DNA from: Puffinus mauretanicus
Taxonomy: Eukaryota; Chordata; Aves; Procellariiformes; Procellariidae
NCBI GenBank assembly: GCA_023333565.1
Contig: JAJKFH010002581.1
Span: forward strand, 1,302,001-1,366,000
DNA: 64,000 nt
Direction: 5' to 3'
The notes under the pieces were generated by a model. That model saw nothing but the letters and a program-made list of their open reading frames with translations, did not search any database and was not told where the DNA came from. This document shows positions 13,552 through 24,009 of this stretch, piece after piece; position 1 is the first letter of the stretch, and every line of letters starts with the position of its first letter. A program made the position numbers and the translations under genes.

Positions 13552-13619
13552 GAGACATGGATTACAACTGGTTGGACCATACGTCTTGGCATAGCAGTGA
13601 GGCATCCCCAATGTCTTTG
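13552..13619 (+). CDS. RIMS2: RIMS2 alternative pre-PDZ exon (short form, 68 nt)
   Basis: The exon encodes DMDYNWLDHTSWHSSEASP, then MSL, a segment I recognise from RIM2 just ahead of the PDZ domain. The acceptor is GATTCTCGCAG before 13552 and the donor is GTGAGA at 13620. The exon starts with two bases (GA) that complete a codon begun in an upstream exon outside the window, and it ends on a whole codon, which joins in frame to the exon at 15297. The segment is Ser/Trp/His-containing and probably unstructured, with no recognisable domain. Its phases are identical to those of the following exon at 13737, so the two cannot both be included without a frameshift. The upstream partner exon is not seen. 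Confidence 0.9.
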
Positions 13620-13736
13620 GTGAGACATGTGGAGCCTTACCATTTAGATTCCTTTATCATTTCACATTTCCTTTGTTTTATTTACACCTTTGCATGTTTT
13701 CTTTTTTGTATCCTTTTTTTTATCCCACACCTATAG

Positions 13737-13945
13737 GGGACAGTCAAAGGGGAAAAAGAAAAACTAGTGAGCAGGCAGTTTTGTCGGATTCTAACACCTT
13801 ATCCGAGAGGCAAAAGAAAATGGTGTGCTTTGGTGGCCACTCTTTGGAAGAGGATTTGGAATGGTCTGAGCCTCAGATAAAAGACTCTGGGGTAGATACG
13901 TGTAGTAGCACAACTCTAAACGAGGAACATAGCCATAGCGAGAAG
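13737..13945 (+). CDS. RIMS2: RIMS2 alternative pre-PDZ exon (long form, 209 nt)
   Basis: The exon encodes GDSQRGKRKTSEQAVLSDSN, continues through a GGHSLEEDLEWSEPQIKDSG segment and ends EEHSHSEK. This matches a longer RIM2 isoform that I recall from mammals. The acceptor is a strong pyrimidine tract ending CACACCTATAG, and the donor is AAG followed by GTACTG at 13946. Like the preceding 68-nt exon it begins with two bases completing a split codon and ends in phase 0, joining to the PDZ exon at 15297. The encoded 70 residues are Ser/Glu-rich and hydrophilic, with a basic GKRK patch near the start, so they are probably disordered and phosphorylatable (inference). Joining the 68-nt exon directly to this one shifts the frame and reaches TAA within the exon. 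Confidence 0.9.
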
Positions 13946-15296
13946 GTACTGAGATTACGGAGCCTGCATTTTAACCTGCTCATTTGGTCTTTGTTTGCTC
14001 TCTGTCACTCATTAAAATAGTGCATAAAATAAAAGATAGGGTGTTTCTAGAGACAATGTAGCATTTCTTAAGGTGCAGAAAAGAAAAACAAATGAAAAGT
14101 CTCTGCATGCTTGCAGCTTTTACTGTTTGGCAGCCTAAGAAAAAAACTGAAAGGCATAAAGGAATGTTGTTCTTACGGTTGCATAATAGCGTATCATGGT
14201 ATTACCTTCAAGTATAAAGTACTTAACAATAAGGATTCTACTGATTGGCTTATTTGATTTACTATGTTCAAACTCCTGGGGCTGAAATTAAATTAATAGT
14301 TTAAACCCCAGGTGAAAAAGGGAGAAAATTGGGTCTCTCTGCACAGAAAAGTTGTTTTTCTTTTTTCCCTTTCACTGTCATGATTGTTCTTTTGTTTTGT
14401 TGCCATGCCATTTTTGTGCAGTATTGTGCAGAATTAAAGGCTTTGCCATCTGCTTTGGTATTTTTTATTTTTGCTTTCTGTTTGGTGGAGATTATTATAA
14501 ATCTTTTTAGAGTTATTAGTTGTAATGGTAGCAGATTTGTCTGTGCCTGCTAATTTTGCATGAAATAGAGCATGAAATAGTATTTTTCTGTGAAAAAGTG
14601 CTATGATTACACAAAATAAAATGTTAAAATTTTATTAATTATGCCAATATACGGGTATAACTGTGCCCATGTATAGTAATGGAATAATAGTGTTCACTGT
14701 AACTATGCTTCATATGTGAAGTAATTATTCCAAGAAAGAAACAATACATTTAAATAGAGTAATGACTCTACCTTTTAATGTATTCTATAACTTTTAATAC
14801 ACTTACTACTGAGAGAGAGTAAAACCCTGAAGAAGCTTGTCAGTCTTAGAGAAATCTGACATATTTGGAATAGCGGAAAAAGAAATGCCTTACATCAAAT
14901 TTCTGTTTTGAGTTAAACTTCTTTTTCAGTATTACTCTTATACTAGACCTCTACAATTTTTTTGTCAGTACTCAGGTGTGATTGTCATTGTGTGTAGATA
15001 ACTATGTATAGTTGTCTATATCTGTCTAATCAGGATGCAAAGGTCATTCTAGATACTTACAAATTTGATTTAGTAAAATAGATAATGTTATTAAATATTA
15101 GATATACATTGTGATGGACTATATATCCAAATAAATCTTTTCCAGCACATTTTCTGTCATTCTATTACATTAAATATTAGTGTAATCATAACACTTTCAT
15201 GGCATTTTAAAAATATATCAGGAAATGAAAAGTATTACTGAAATATTTCTCTTTAAAATCCTATTCACTGTATTTTCCATTAACACCATATGATAG
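13946..15296 (+). other. RIMS2: RIMS2 intron
   Basis: This is an intron of about 1.35 kb between the long alternative exon and the first PDZ exon. It is AT-rich with no recognisable mobile element. The short open frame at 14329-14553 has no family similarity that I can see and is treated as chance. Confidence 0.85.
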
Positions 15297-15416
15297 CATC
15301 CAGTAACTTGGCAACCATCCAAAGATGGAGACCGTCTCATTGGTCGGATTTTGTTAAATAAACGACTAAAAGATGGAAGTGTTCCTAGAGACTCAGGAGC
15401 AATGCTTGGATTGAAG
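15297..15416 (+). CDS. RIMS2: RIMS2 PDZ-domain exon 1 (120 nt)
   Basis: Forty codons: HPVTWQPSKDGDRLIGRILL, then NKRLKDGSVPRDSGAMLGLK. The acceptor is ...CATATGATAG and the exon begins exactly on a codon (CAT). It opens the PDZ domain of RIM2, which in the family binds the C-terminus of ELKS/CAST proteins and of presynaptic calcium channels, anchoring vesicle-priming machinery at the active zone. The LGL of MLGLK forms part of the carboxylate-binding loop. The donor is weak: AAG followed by GTTGGT, with a competing GTAATG four bases downstream (see findings). I chose the boundary that pairs with the CAG acceptor of the next exon. Both candidate junctions give the same KVVGGK peptide. Confidence 0.93.
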
Positions 15417-17856
15417 GTTGGTAATGAATAATTTCGGAACTAACAACTCTCTCAGTTAAAATAGCTATCTTTATAATAAAAGTATTCTCATATAGTATAT
15501 GCATACCGATATCTATGATGTCTTATCATTCTCAAAATTACAATATAAAGACATTTTATATTCAATTACCAAGAATAATTTTACAGGGTCCCTGACAGGC
15601 TCAAAAAGTTGTATTTTTCTGAAAGACTAGACATGTTTTTACAAGTTTGCGGAGAATGTCTGCTCTGCAAAGTACTAATTGCATCCTTGCTGGGCAAACC
15701 AAGCCCTGTCCACTTTCTTCAGTATTGAGCATTGCACCATGGTATAACTTCTGTTCCCCAAAAGAGGGGAGAAATGTGAAAAATAAATTATCTCTTTTGA
15801 AGATCTGGAGGGACATCTGGAAGTTAGTGACCTTTCAATCCAGAGAAGAGTCTGCCAATGGAAGGTCCTGTTTCTGGATTTTTTTCCCCTCTGATTATTT
15901 GATTTGCTACATTTTAAATACACAAGACAGAAAATTATTTAATATTTATTGTATATTATCACAAAGTAATGTTTGCATCTTTTCCCTGATGCAGTACTCT
16001 TCAAACACATTATGAAGTTATTTCTAGCTCATATCTTGATCTTATTTTTATGTGATATTATTGTTTGCAGTTCCAGCAATACTAGTACAAGAATGAGAAT
16101 GAATTATAGACAGTAAAAGAAACAAGCATGTATTTATTTTGATTCAACATCCTTGTTGTGAGAAATAATTAAGAAGTTTGATTAATTCTCCATTTTCTAT
16201 TTAACATGACACTGACTTCACTTTGGGTACACAGATTAGGCTATAGTAATACACTGTAAACAGGGATTAAATCAGTGTAGTTACTTATAACATATACTAA
16301 CATGCTTTGGAAAATTTTTGAATTGTTTATTTAATTGACAAATGATTTTATTTTGAAGTCAGTCGAGAAGCCAGTTGAGCTTTTGGTATGTGTGTTATTC
16401 ATAGAATCATAGAATCATAGAATCATAGAATCAATAAGGTTGGAAAAGACCTTTAAGATCATCGAGTCCAACTGTCAATCCAACACACCATGCCCCCTAC
16501 ACCATGTCCCTAAGGGCCTCATCTACACGTCTTTTAAATACCTCCAGGGATGGTGACTCTACCACTTCCCTGGGCAGCCTGTTCCAAGGCCTGACCACTC
16601 TTTCAGTAAAAAAAATTTCTCCTAATGTCCAATCTAAACCTCCCCTGGCGCAACTTGAGGCCATTTCCTCTCGTCCTATCGCTGTTACTTGGGACTCACC
16701 ACCAACCTCCTCTTTCTCTCCCCCCAGCCTCTCTCTCACTAACAACCCCCAGCCCCTGTCCTCACAAAGACTTGTGCTCCCCCTCTCACCAGCTTGCTGA
16801 CACCCCTCAGCCACCTCCTCAGCCCTCTTGTAGTGAGGGGCCCAGAACTGAACACAGTATTCGAGGTGCCTCACCAGTGCAAGACAGGGCATGATCACCT
16901 CCCTGCTCCTGCTGGCCACACTATTCCTAATACAGGCCAGGATGCCATTGGCCTTCTTGGCCACCTGAGCACACTGCCGGCTCATGTTCAGCCGGCTGTC
17001 AACCAGCACCCCCAGGTCCTTTTCCTCCGGGCAGCTTTCCAGCCACTCTTCCCCAAGCCTGTAGCGTTGCCTGGGGTTGTTGTGGCCGAAGTGCAGGACC
17101 CGGCACTTGGCCTTGTTGAACCTCATACAGTTGGCCTCGGCCCATCGATCCAGCCTGTCCAGGTCCCTCTGCAGAGCCTATTGTCTTGATGTCAGAAAAT
17201 GCAAGAGACGAGACTAACAGTGCCACTAGGAAGTACTTTTTGTTTAAACGTCTATGTTTAAAATTCTAAAATCTTCTATTATAAAGATGAACTCTTCACT
17301 GAGATTCATGAATAGTTTAGATTCAAGACTAACTACTTTTTAATCTCAATAGACATCTGAAAAGACTGATTTTCAGCAGTTTTTCCTGACCTGAATTGTC
17401 AAATATTTACATTATTGAAAGTAACCTAAACTGGATTTAATATTACAAAATTTAAATCCCAGTTTGAAGACTGTTAAGAAACCTTAAGAATTTGAAGATT
17501 ATGCCGTTATAACCAATTCTGATATGTGAAACTCTTGATTCTAAGATAAATATTAAGGTCAAACTTTTTTTTGGGTGGTAATTTATAACACAGTGAAATA
17601 CTATACATATATTTGCTAAAGTTTAAAAGCTTTAGCATTCTGTATTTGCATCATGTTTAAATTACACAAATAGCCAGAATAGGTACAAACATAACCTGTC
17701 ATAGCCAAAATTCTGTGGTGTTTTTTTCAAGTGTATCTGTCTTACCTGGGCTACCTGAAAGCCAAGGAAATAATTGAATTCTTCTTTCTGTTGTCAGAAC
17801 ATTTAAGTCATTTAAAGTAATTTTCATTCTATGAAAATACTTCCTCTTTGGAACAG
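15417..17856 (+). other. RIMS2: RIMS2 intron within the PDZ domain
   Basis: This 2.4-kb intron contains a 781-bp antisense CR1 element (16398-17178). The remainder is AT-rich. The open frame at 15647-16015 and its antisense counterpart show no family resemblance. Confidence 0.9.
16398..17178 (-). mobile_element. CR1 LINE, 5'-truncated, with ORF2 C-terminal remnant
   Basis: The left end, ATAGAATCATAGAATCATAG, is the reverse complement of the CR1 3' octamer repeats. The minus strand then reads up through the CR1 3' UTR into ORF2. An open frame on the minus strand (17126 down to 16497, 209 codons) carries typical CR1 reverse-transcriptase C-terminal motifs: MRFNKAKCRVLHFGHNNPRQ, EKDLGVLVDSRLNMS, VASRSREV, and near the end PWNRLPREVVESPSLEVFKR. 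The middle, from about GCQQAGERG to REEMASS, is shorter and more purine-rich than the usual region, consistent with an internal deletion relative to what I remember of CR1. The element is 5'-truncated near 17178, with no catalytic domain, and is inactive. Confidence 0.95.
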
Positions 17857-17956
17857 GTAGTAGGAGGAAAGATGACTGAATCAGGTCGACTCTGCGCATT
17901 TATCACCAAAGTTAAAAAAGGAAGCTTAGCTGATACAGTGGGACATCTTAGACCAG
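17857..17956 (+). CDS. RIMS2: RIMS2 PDZ-domain exon 2 (100 nt)
   Basis: The exon encodes VVGGKMTESGRLCAFITKVK, then KGSLADTVGHLRP plus one base of the next codon. The acceptor is CTTTGGAACAG and the donor GTATGT at 17957. It forms the central strands and helix of the RIM2 PDZ fold: the RLCAFITKVKKGSLAD segment is the typical PDZ pattern of a beta strand followed by the short helix before the GDEV-type turn. It starts on a codon and ends in phase 1. At 100 nt it cannot be skipped alone without a frameshift. Confidence 0.95.
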
Positions 17957-18753
17957 GTATGTATCTGCTATAGATCTATACTGCTGACTGGCTTTTCCGA
18001 AGGTGATAACAAGTGATCGAGTTTAATTAGATGTGAAATTATGTTAAATGGGTGTGACGAACTACTGCAGAATTCAACCTGACATTCAGTTAATGGATTA
18101 TTAACATTACTGTTTTTGTGAAATTTATAAATTCTCATGTTGTTCAAAATCATATTTTAACATTTTTATTCATGTTTTTGTACTCAAAATAATATTCCAC
18201 TGATGTCCTGCCCAGTCATTTTGTGGTGTATGTTTTATTTAGAGCAAACCAAGCTATTACAAATGTGTGAACAGAGCCAGCTCAGCTAAGAAACTGCTTC
18301 TACCCCAACATGCAAACCATGGATTGCTAGAGAGAATGTGCAAGAAATATTAACTATTAACATAAGAACTATCTGAACCCCTTAAATATTAAACTTGTAG
18401 AGGTAAATGGATCTTCAAAATAGTAAGTTGGTGAGATATGCTCTTTTAAAGATCTGCATTTTCTAAAGAGCGTGTTGGGATTTCTGTAACACAGCTGCCA
18501 AAGCGAGTAAGAGCTATATGTAATTCAATAGGAGTCCTACTGATGATATTATTGTTTCACTGAACTTTGCATATTTGAAGCTGAGCTGCAGAAAACTTTT
18601 AATACTTAGGATTTTCCTGTATGAAGACTCCAAACTTGTTCTATAACACAGATTTCACAATTCAGTAAACTGACAGTAGAAGGGCTTAAACTGTCATTGT
18701 AAGTACAGTTCACAGCAGACATCCTAAGCAGAGTGTTATTACTGACATTATAG
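17957..18753 (+). other. RIMS2: RIMS2 intron
   Basis: This 797-nt intron lies between the second and third PDZ exons. I see no repeat or other feature in it. Confidence 0.9.
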
Positions 18754-18877
18754 GTGATGAAGTATTAGAATGGAATGGAAGGCTACTACAAGGAGCCACC
18801 TTTGAGGAGGTGTATAACATCATTTTAGAATCCAAACCTGAGCCACAAGTGGAGCTTGTCGTTTCAAGACCAATCGG
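18754..18877 (+). CDS. RIMS2: RIMS2 PDZ-domain exon 3 (124 nt)
   Basis: The exon completes the split glycine codon, then encodes DEVLEWNGRLLQGATFEEVY, then NIILESKPEPQVELVVSRPI plus two bases of a Gly codon. The acceptor is GACATTATAG and the donor is a consensus GTAAGT at 18878. GDEVLEWNGRLLQG followed by the TFEEVYNII helix and the VELVVSR strand is the C-terminal half of a PDZ domain and closes the RIM2 PDZ fold. The incoming phase is 1 and the outgoing phase 2. At 124 nt it is not skippable alone. Confidence 0.96.
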
Positions 18878-19847
18878 GTAAGTAATTTTGTAAATTTTTG
18901 TATTAAATATGATAAAAATGTTGCTAAATTTCACTTTTAGGGCAGAGCATATCGAATAGATTCATAAACATTGTAAACAGTAAAACTGTATGGAAAATTC
19001 TGTAAACCAAAAGCATAGCTAGAGTGATAGATCTACTTACACCAGTAAGCAGAACGAGCTGGTGTGAAATCCTGTATTCTCTGAGAGAGTCCCAGGCGTT
19101 ATCTGCTAATATGGTAAAAAATGGGTTCCCTTCTGTGGTTGTTTAGTTGGTGATCCAGCCTATATTGGCTTGAAACTCTGGTTATACTCTTCATTGTTAC
19201 AATTCTTGATTAATAACTTGACTCTTGATTTTTATTTCTCCATTCCCATTTTTATATCACATATAAAATTATATATTCATATTTTGCCTATGAACTAATG
19301 ATGAACTCTATTTTCTGGGAATCTGCAATGTAGAATTTTGTCCAAAATACAGTATGTTAATGATATAATCAATATGCTTTGGAAAGTATCTAATCCACAT
19401 TCTCATCATCTTCATCTATGAAATCTATTAAATTATTGCTTGTTATCTAACACAGAACGTATCTGAATGAATAGCTAGCACTAGTGCTTGTCTAAATGGT
19501 GTGGCACTTTTTCTTTGGTGCTTTACATTGCCCAGTTTTCTTAACTTTCAGACCTACCTCTCAATGTCTAAACCTAAATTTTTCTTGCGTAGCAATAGGG
19601 CATTTCTAGTTATTTTGTTATATTAGACTGTGAATACTTCCTTTTCTTCACCTGTTCTTTTTCTTCCAAGTTCCTACAGCCTACAGTCACATCCATCCTT
19701 TTTTTACTTCTCCATTGGAAGTTCCATAGCTGATCACACCAGGGCTGTGAAGAGGGGGATGCTTTTCACTGAATTTGAAGATGCTTACAGTTGTTAAGAA
19801 TTTTCTCTTCCCCCCCCACCCAGTATTTATTGTGATGTATATGACAC

Positions 19848-19956
19848 AGCTGGACAGGGTGCTAGGTAATCTCATCTAAGCTCCCTTTTCCATGTGAAGT
19901 TGGACCAGATGATCTTTCAAGATCCCTTCCGATGTGAGCTGTTCTATGATTCTATA
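19848..19956 (+). repeat. CR1 LINE 3' fragment
   Basis: The segment reads ACACAGCTGGACAGGGTGCT..., then GTTGGACCAGATGATCTTTC, then AAGATCCCTTCC, and ends TTCTATGATTCTA. This is the CR1 3' UTR in sense orientation, moderately diverged. It runs directly into an AT-only stretch. Confidence 0.85.
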
Positions 19957-22514
19957 ATTATAATTAATTATAATTAATAAATATTTATCCCTTTATTTTG
20001 TATAAGATGCACACGATTATCTTACCTTCATATGAGAAAGCATGGGTAACACAACAACTAAAGATTAAGAAGTACTAAAAAAATGTAGGACCATATAATC
20101 TGAGGATGGAATTTCAGTGAGGATAACTTGTTATGGGTTCAGCTATAATAGGAACTTAAAGTGTTTGACACATCAGAAACTTAATGTATAGGAACTTAAT
20201 TTGGTTTGACAATTCTAAACAAAATTGATAATAACAAAAACTGCTTTATCTTGTCAGTGAGATGAGAGGTTATCTCCTACATACATACATATTGAATTGC
20301 AACCCCTTTAGGGTAAAGGCTGTATCATCTGTCTTATCCTTAAAAACCTTTGCATAACTTGGGAGTTGTAGTTATAATAGTAATGCTAAAGGACAGAGTA
20401 CATTGCTAGAAGAATATTGTCTCAGAAAAGGAGGTTTCAAATTCATTTCATACAGGCATAAGGTCTTTCATAGTTCTCTCAAACAGCAGTTTATAGCAAA
20501 AGTTTCAAAAAAACTGCTCACATCTTGAAAATATTCGATTTTTTTTTGTCTTTCGCACTCTCTTCATTGTGTGAAACCTCCTGTATTCTTTCCTGTGCTT
20601 TTATATTTACTGTCTGTTGTTTACCTTCCTTATCATCATGTCTTCTGTTATGTTACCATGTGCTCCACTTGCTGTCACTAAAGCAGCTCATCTATAATTT
20701 CTTAAAGAAAGTGATGTGGGCTCTCAAGATGCTTTCTTCAGCATTAACTGCTTGCCACATAGACTGAAGAACTGAGCCAGATCAGAGCTAAAAAAGTTGT
20801 TCTGCGTACTCGATTTCCTGTGTCTTTTTGCAGTAGATATAAAAGAGAGTTTTTATCTCCAAAACTCCAGTTATTAATCTGAATGGGTTTATAACTGAAG
20901 TCTCAGTGATGAATACTTTCTGCAAGTTGGTAAGGTTTTAGATTCTGGTTAGATGTAAGTAACTCTTTGGATTTTGACCCAAAGTTACATTAACAATGTA
21001 ACTTGAGAAATGTTTTTAATGAGATTTGAGCTGATGAACTGGAAATACCATATTATCTTCTCAGTTTAGGACATTTCTGGTCATAATCAAATGGACCATT
21101 GAAATTAATATCTTATGCTTGCCCAAGGAAACATAACACCATAGGTCTGTGTTCTGCCACAGGGAATAAAGTTTCATTGTATTTAAAATAGTTAAAAGTT
21201 CAGATTTACCAGATGTCTGAAGTGATAATTATTTTGGTTAGAATAATTGATGCCCACTTGAAGGATTTCACTTTTGCATTGAGGTATATCCTCTTCCTTA
21301 TAGAGTCTCTTGATGGTCTCATGGCAATGCACTAACTCATGCCAGAAATCTTCACACAGTTACTAGCAATTAACTTAGTTGAGAAAGAGAACCTGTTGTC
21401 ATATCCTGATATTCTGATTACAAAACCAAATTCCAGTAAACATGCTTGTTAGTTCTTCATTTTATTATGGGCTCACTGCTATGAAAACTGAAGATGGAAA
21501 GCTAAGCTGATAAAGGAAGACAAAATGGAAAGCTCCTTTAAAAAAAAAAATCATACCATTTTGGCATGCAATTTATCCCTTTTTCTATCTTAAAATAAAA
21601 ATTGATGGCCAAGTTGCTATTCGATGTGAGCTGGCTATCTCTTATACACAAGAACTTATCTATTTTCTGCTTTCAAATTCTCAGAAATAGTTATTTTAAA
21701 ATGCATGTTATTTTCATAGTTAATAATGTTTTGAATTTGGAAAGAATGATGCATTGTGTTTTATTAATTATTCTATACAATCTGCTTGCAATGGAACTTA
21801 TCTTAAAACGTAAAGAGATGCCTAAAAGTACTTCTGCTTCTCCTACATCTATTTATCTCAGTGAGAGTTCCTAGTAAGAAATACCATTTACAATATTGTG
21901 AAATACTGGGATCTATATGCTTTAGGAACATAAACGATAGCGTTCAAAGCTTTCAAGTTTGTTTTTTTAGCTATCTATAGAAAACTCATATTCAATCTGT
22001 TCACAATGACACATGTTTTCAAGGTTTTCTTCTCAAAATCATATGATAGAAATACTTTTTTAAAATTACAGGTTAGGTTCAGGAGTGTATTTCTGAGTAA
22101 AGTAATAGGCGAGTATTGGATCCCTTTATAAATTCTACAGATATCAAATATGCAAACTTAAATATTTACTTCTTCAATAGCCCTTGTAAGTTTCTGGCAA
22201 GTTTTGCTTACTAACAAGAGAGAAAGTGATTTTTTTCTTATCTACAGTGGGCAGTTACACCAGTTGCATGCCTCCTGATTAATTTGAATTATTGGGTACT
22301 GTGCATCAATTCACTTGGAAAGATTCCTCAATCTGCTTGGTAAAGCTATCTTTCTAGTGAGTCTTGAAAAATGTTTGGAAACCATATACCAAAAAGGAAC
22401 TAGATAAGTTTTATTTATATATAGTACAGACTCTTTTTTCCATTGTATGAGACAGTAGATATCACTGAAAAGCAATGAAAGCATTTTTAGCTTTCCCTTC
22501 CTTTTCACATACCT

Positions 22515-23202
22515 TAGTGGTGGGTTGACCTTGGCTGGCTGCCAGATGCCCACCCAGCCGCTCTCTCCCTCCCCCTCTTCAACAGGACGGGGGGAGAAAA
22601 TAAGACAGAAAAGCTCATGGGTCAGGATAAGGATGGGGAGATCACTCAGCAATTACCATCATGGGCAAAACAGACTCGACTTGGGGAAGATTAATTTAAT
22701 TTATGAGGAATTAATAACAGAATAGCACAGTGAGAAGTAAAATCAAAACTAAACCCACCTTCCCCTCACCTCCCTTCCTCCCAGGCTTAACTTCACTACT
22801 TTGTTCCTGACTCTTCTACCTCCCCCTTGCTGAGCAGCGCAGGGGGATGGGGAATGGGGGTTGCGGTCAGTCCTCCTCCCCCTCCTTCTTCTCTGACCTT
22901 GGTGTCTGCAGGGATGTTTCTCCCATGTTTTTTTTCTTAATCTTCTCTCTCAAAGCTGCTGCACAGCTTTTTTTATCCTTTCTTAAATATGTTATCACAG
23001 AGGCACCACCACCTTGGCTGACAGGCTCAGCTGTGCCCTATGGTGGGTTCATTGGAGCAGGCTGGAACTGGCCGGAACCGGCTGTGTCCGGCATGGGGCA
23101 GCCCCGGCCTCTCCTCACGGAGGCTGCTCCCGCAGCCCCCACCGCCAGCACCTGGGCACCGACACCGAGTGCAACCTTGAAGAAATCAACGGCACTGAAA
23201 CA
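22515..23202 (-). mobile_element. LTR of an avian endogenous retrovirus (probable solo LTR)
   Basis: The left end, TAGTGGTGGGTTGACCTTGG followed by CTGGCTGCCAG, matches an LTR terminus I remember from many bird genomes (TGTGGTGGGTTGACC...), with the first bases mutated. The interior carries the matching motifs CAGACTCGACTTGGGGAAGA and AATATGTTATCACAGAGGCA. The right end, about GGCACTGAAACA, would give a TG start on the minus strand. The region is visibly GC-richer than the surrounding intron. Boundaries are approximate and no clean target-site duplication flanks these ends. A CACAT direct repeat (22506-22510 and 23201-23205) is nearby but does not abut canonical termini. The open frames inside (for example 22847-23245) are incidental. 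Confidence 0.75.
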
Positions 23203-23962
23203 CATCATGATTTTAGATGTTGTTCTTGCTGTGACTCAGAGCTGAAGCTCTTCAACTTGCTTGGTTTTGCTCAAACACCTCCGAAATGCTTTATTAGCAT
23301 ATTGATAGTTTTTATTAGCATACAGTAATGTTTGCCCCTCATAGGAAGAATATGTTCCTTTGTGGGGTGGGTGGGCATAATGAGGTCCTTAGTCATTGCG
23401 ACTGAGTTCTTTGAAATTACATAGCTGTACACACAATTTAATACAGGTGATGCAACATCTCATGTATATGCAAGTATGCAATTTAGCTGAATGAAATTGC
23501 TCATCTCATTTAGTCATGGAAAAGATAAGAATGTCCAAATTTGGGGTTCAAGGACACTGAAGGACATATTGGGATAGCCATTATTGGCAGTCTAGTATGT
23601 TTGAGTGAGGGTCCAATAAATTTAGTTAATATATAATGTCATAATAAAGTCTACTACTCACAGTTTTGGTCTATCGTTAACTCGGAGATTGTTCTTTTTT
23701 TTTATTTACTGAATTATTTTATTTGTGACTGCGCAGCCTCTCTCCTGCATTCATGAAACCACTTGTTCTGTAGGCTTTAATTTGCCACTGAAATTATTTA
23801 TACTGGGTGAAAGATAAATCTTCCCCTGGCTGAAGACAACCAGCAGATCATACACCTTTCCTGAGGCATTCCTTGGGGGCTGGAGAAGTGTTATAGTGTA
23901 ACTGAAATTTGAAAATGCTTGTTAGATAAAGGATCAGCCTGTCTTAATTTTCCTGATTTCAG

Positions 23963-24009
23963 GGACATTCCCAGAATACCTGACAGCACACATGCACAGC
24001 TGGAGTCCA
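23963..24009 (+). CDS. RIMS2: RIMS2 PDZ-C2A linker exon (47 nt)
   Basis: The exon completes a Gly codon, encodes DIPRIPDSTHAQLES and ends with one base of a Ser codon. The acceptor is TCCTGATTTCAG and the donor GTAAGT at 24010. This short, probably flexible linker follows the PDZ domain in RIM2. At 47 nt it approaches microexon size, but skipping it would break the frame because it enters in phase 2 and leaves in phase 1, so it should be constitutive unless co-skipped with neighbours. Confidence 0.93.

Larger units (their letters stand above)
18878..23962 (+). other. RIMS2: RIMS2 intron with CR1 fragment and LTR
   Basis: This 5.1-kb intron holds a CR1 tail (about 19848-19956), a TATAATTAAT-type AT-rich run just after it, and an antisense LTR-like element (about 22515-23202). 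No exon is recognisable. Confidence 0.85.

Noticed and set aside
15647..16015. 122-codon frame in the PDZ intron
   Set aside because: No motif; overlapping frames on the other strand are comparably open.
16504..17189. Several + strand frames (98, 89 and 131 codons)
   Set aside because: They are complements of the CR1 ORF2 remnant, which reads on the minus strand.
22847..23245. 132- and 104-codon open frames
   Set aside because: They sit in the GC-rich body of the second LTR and look like non-coding repeat sequence.
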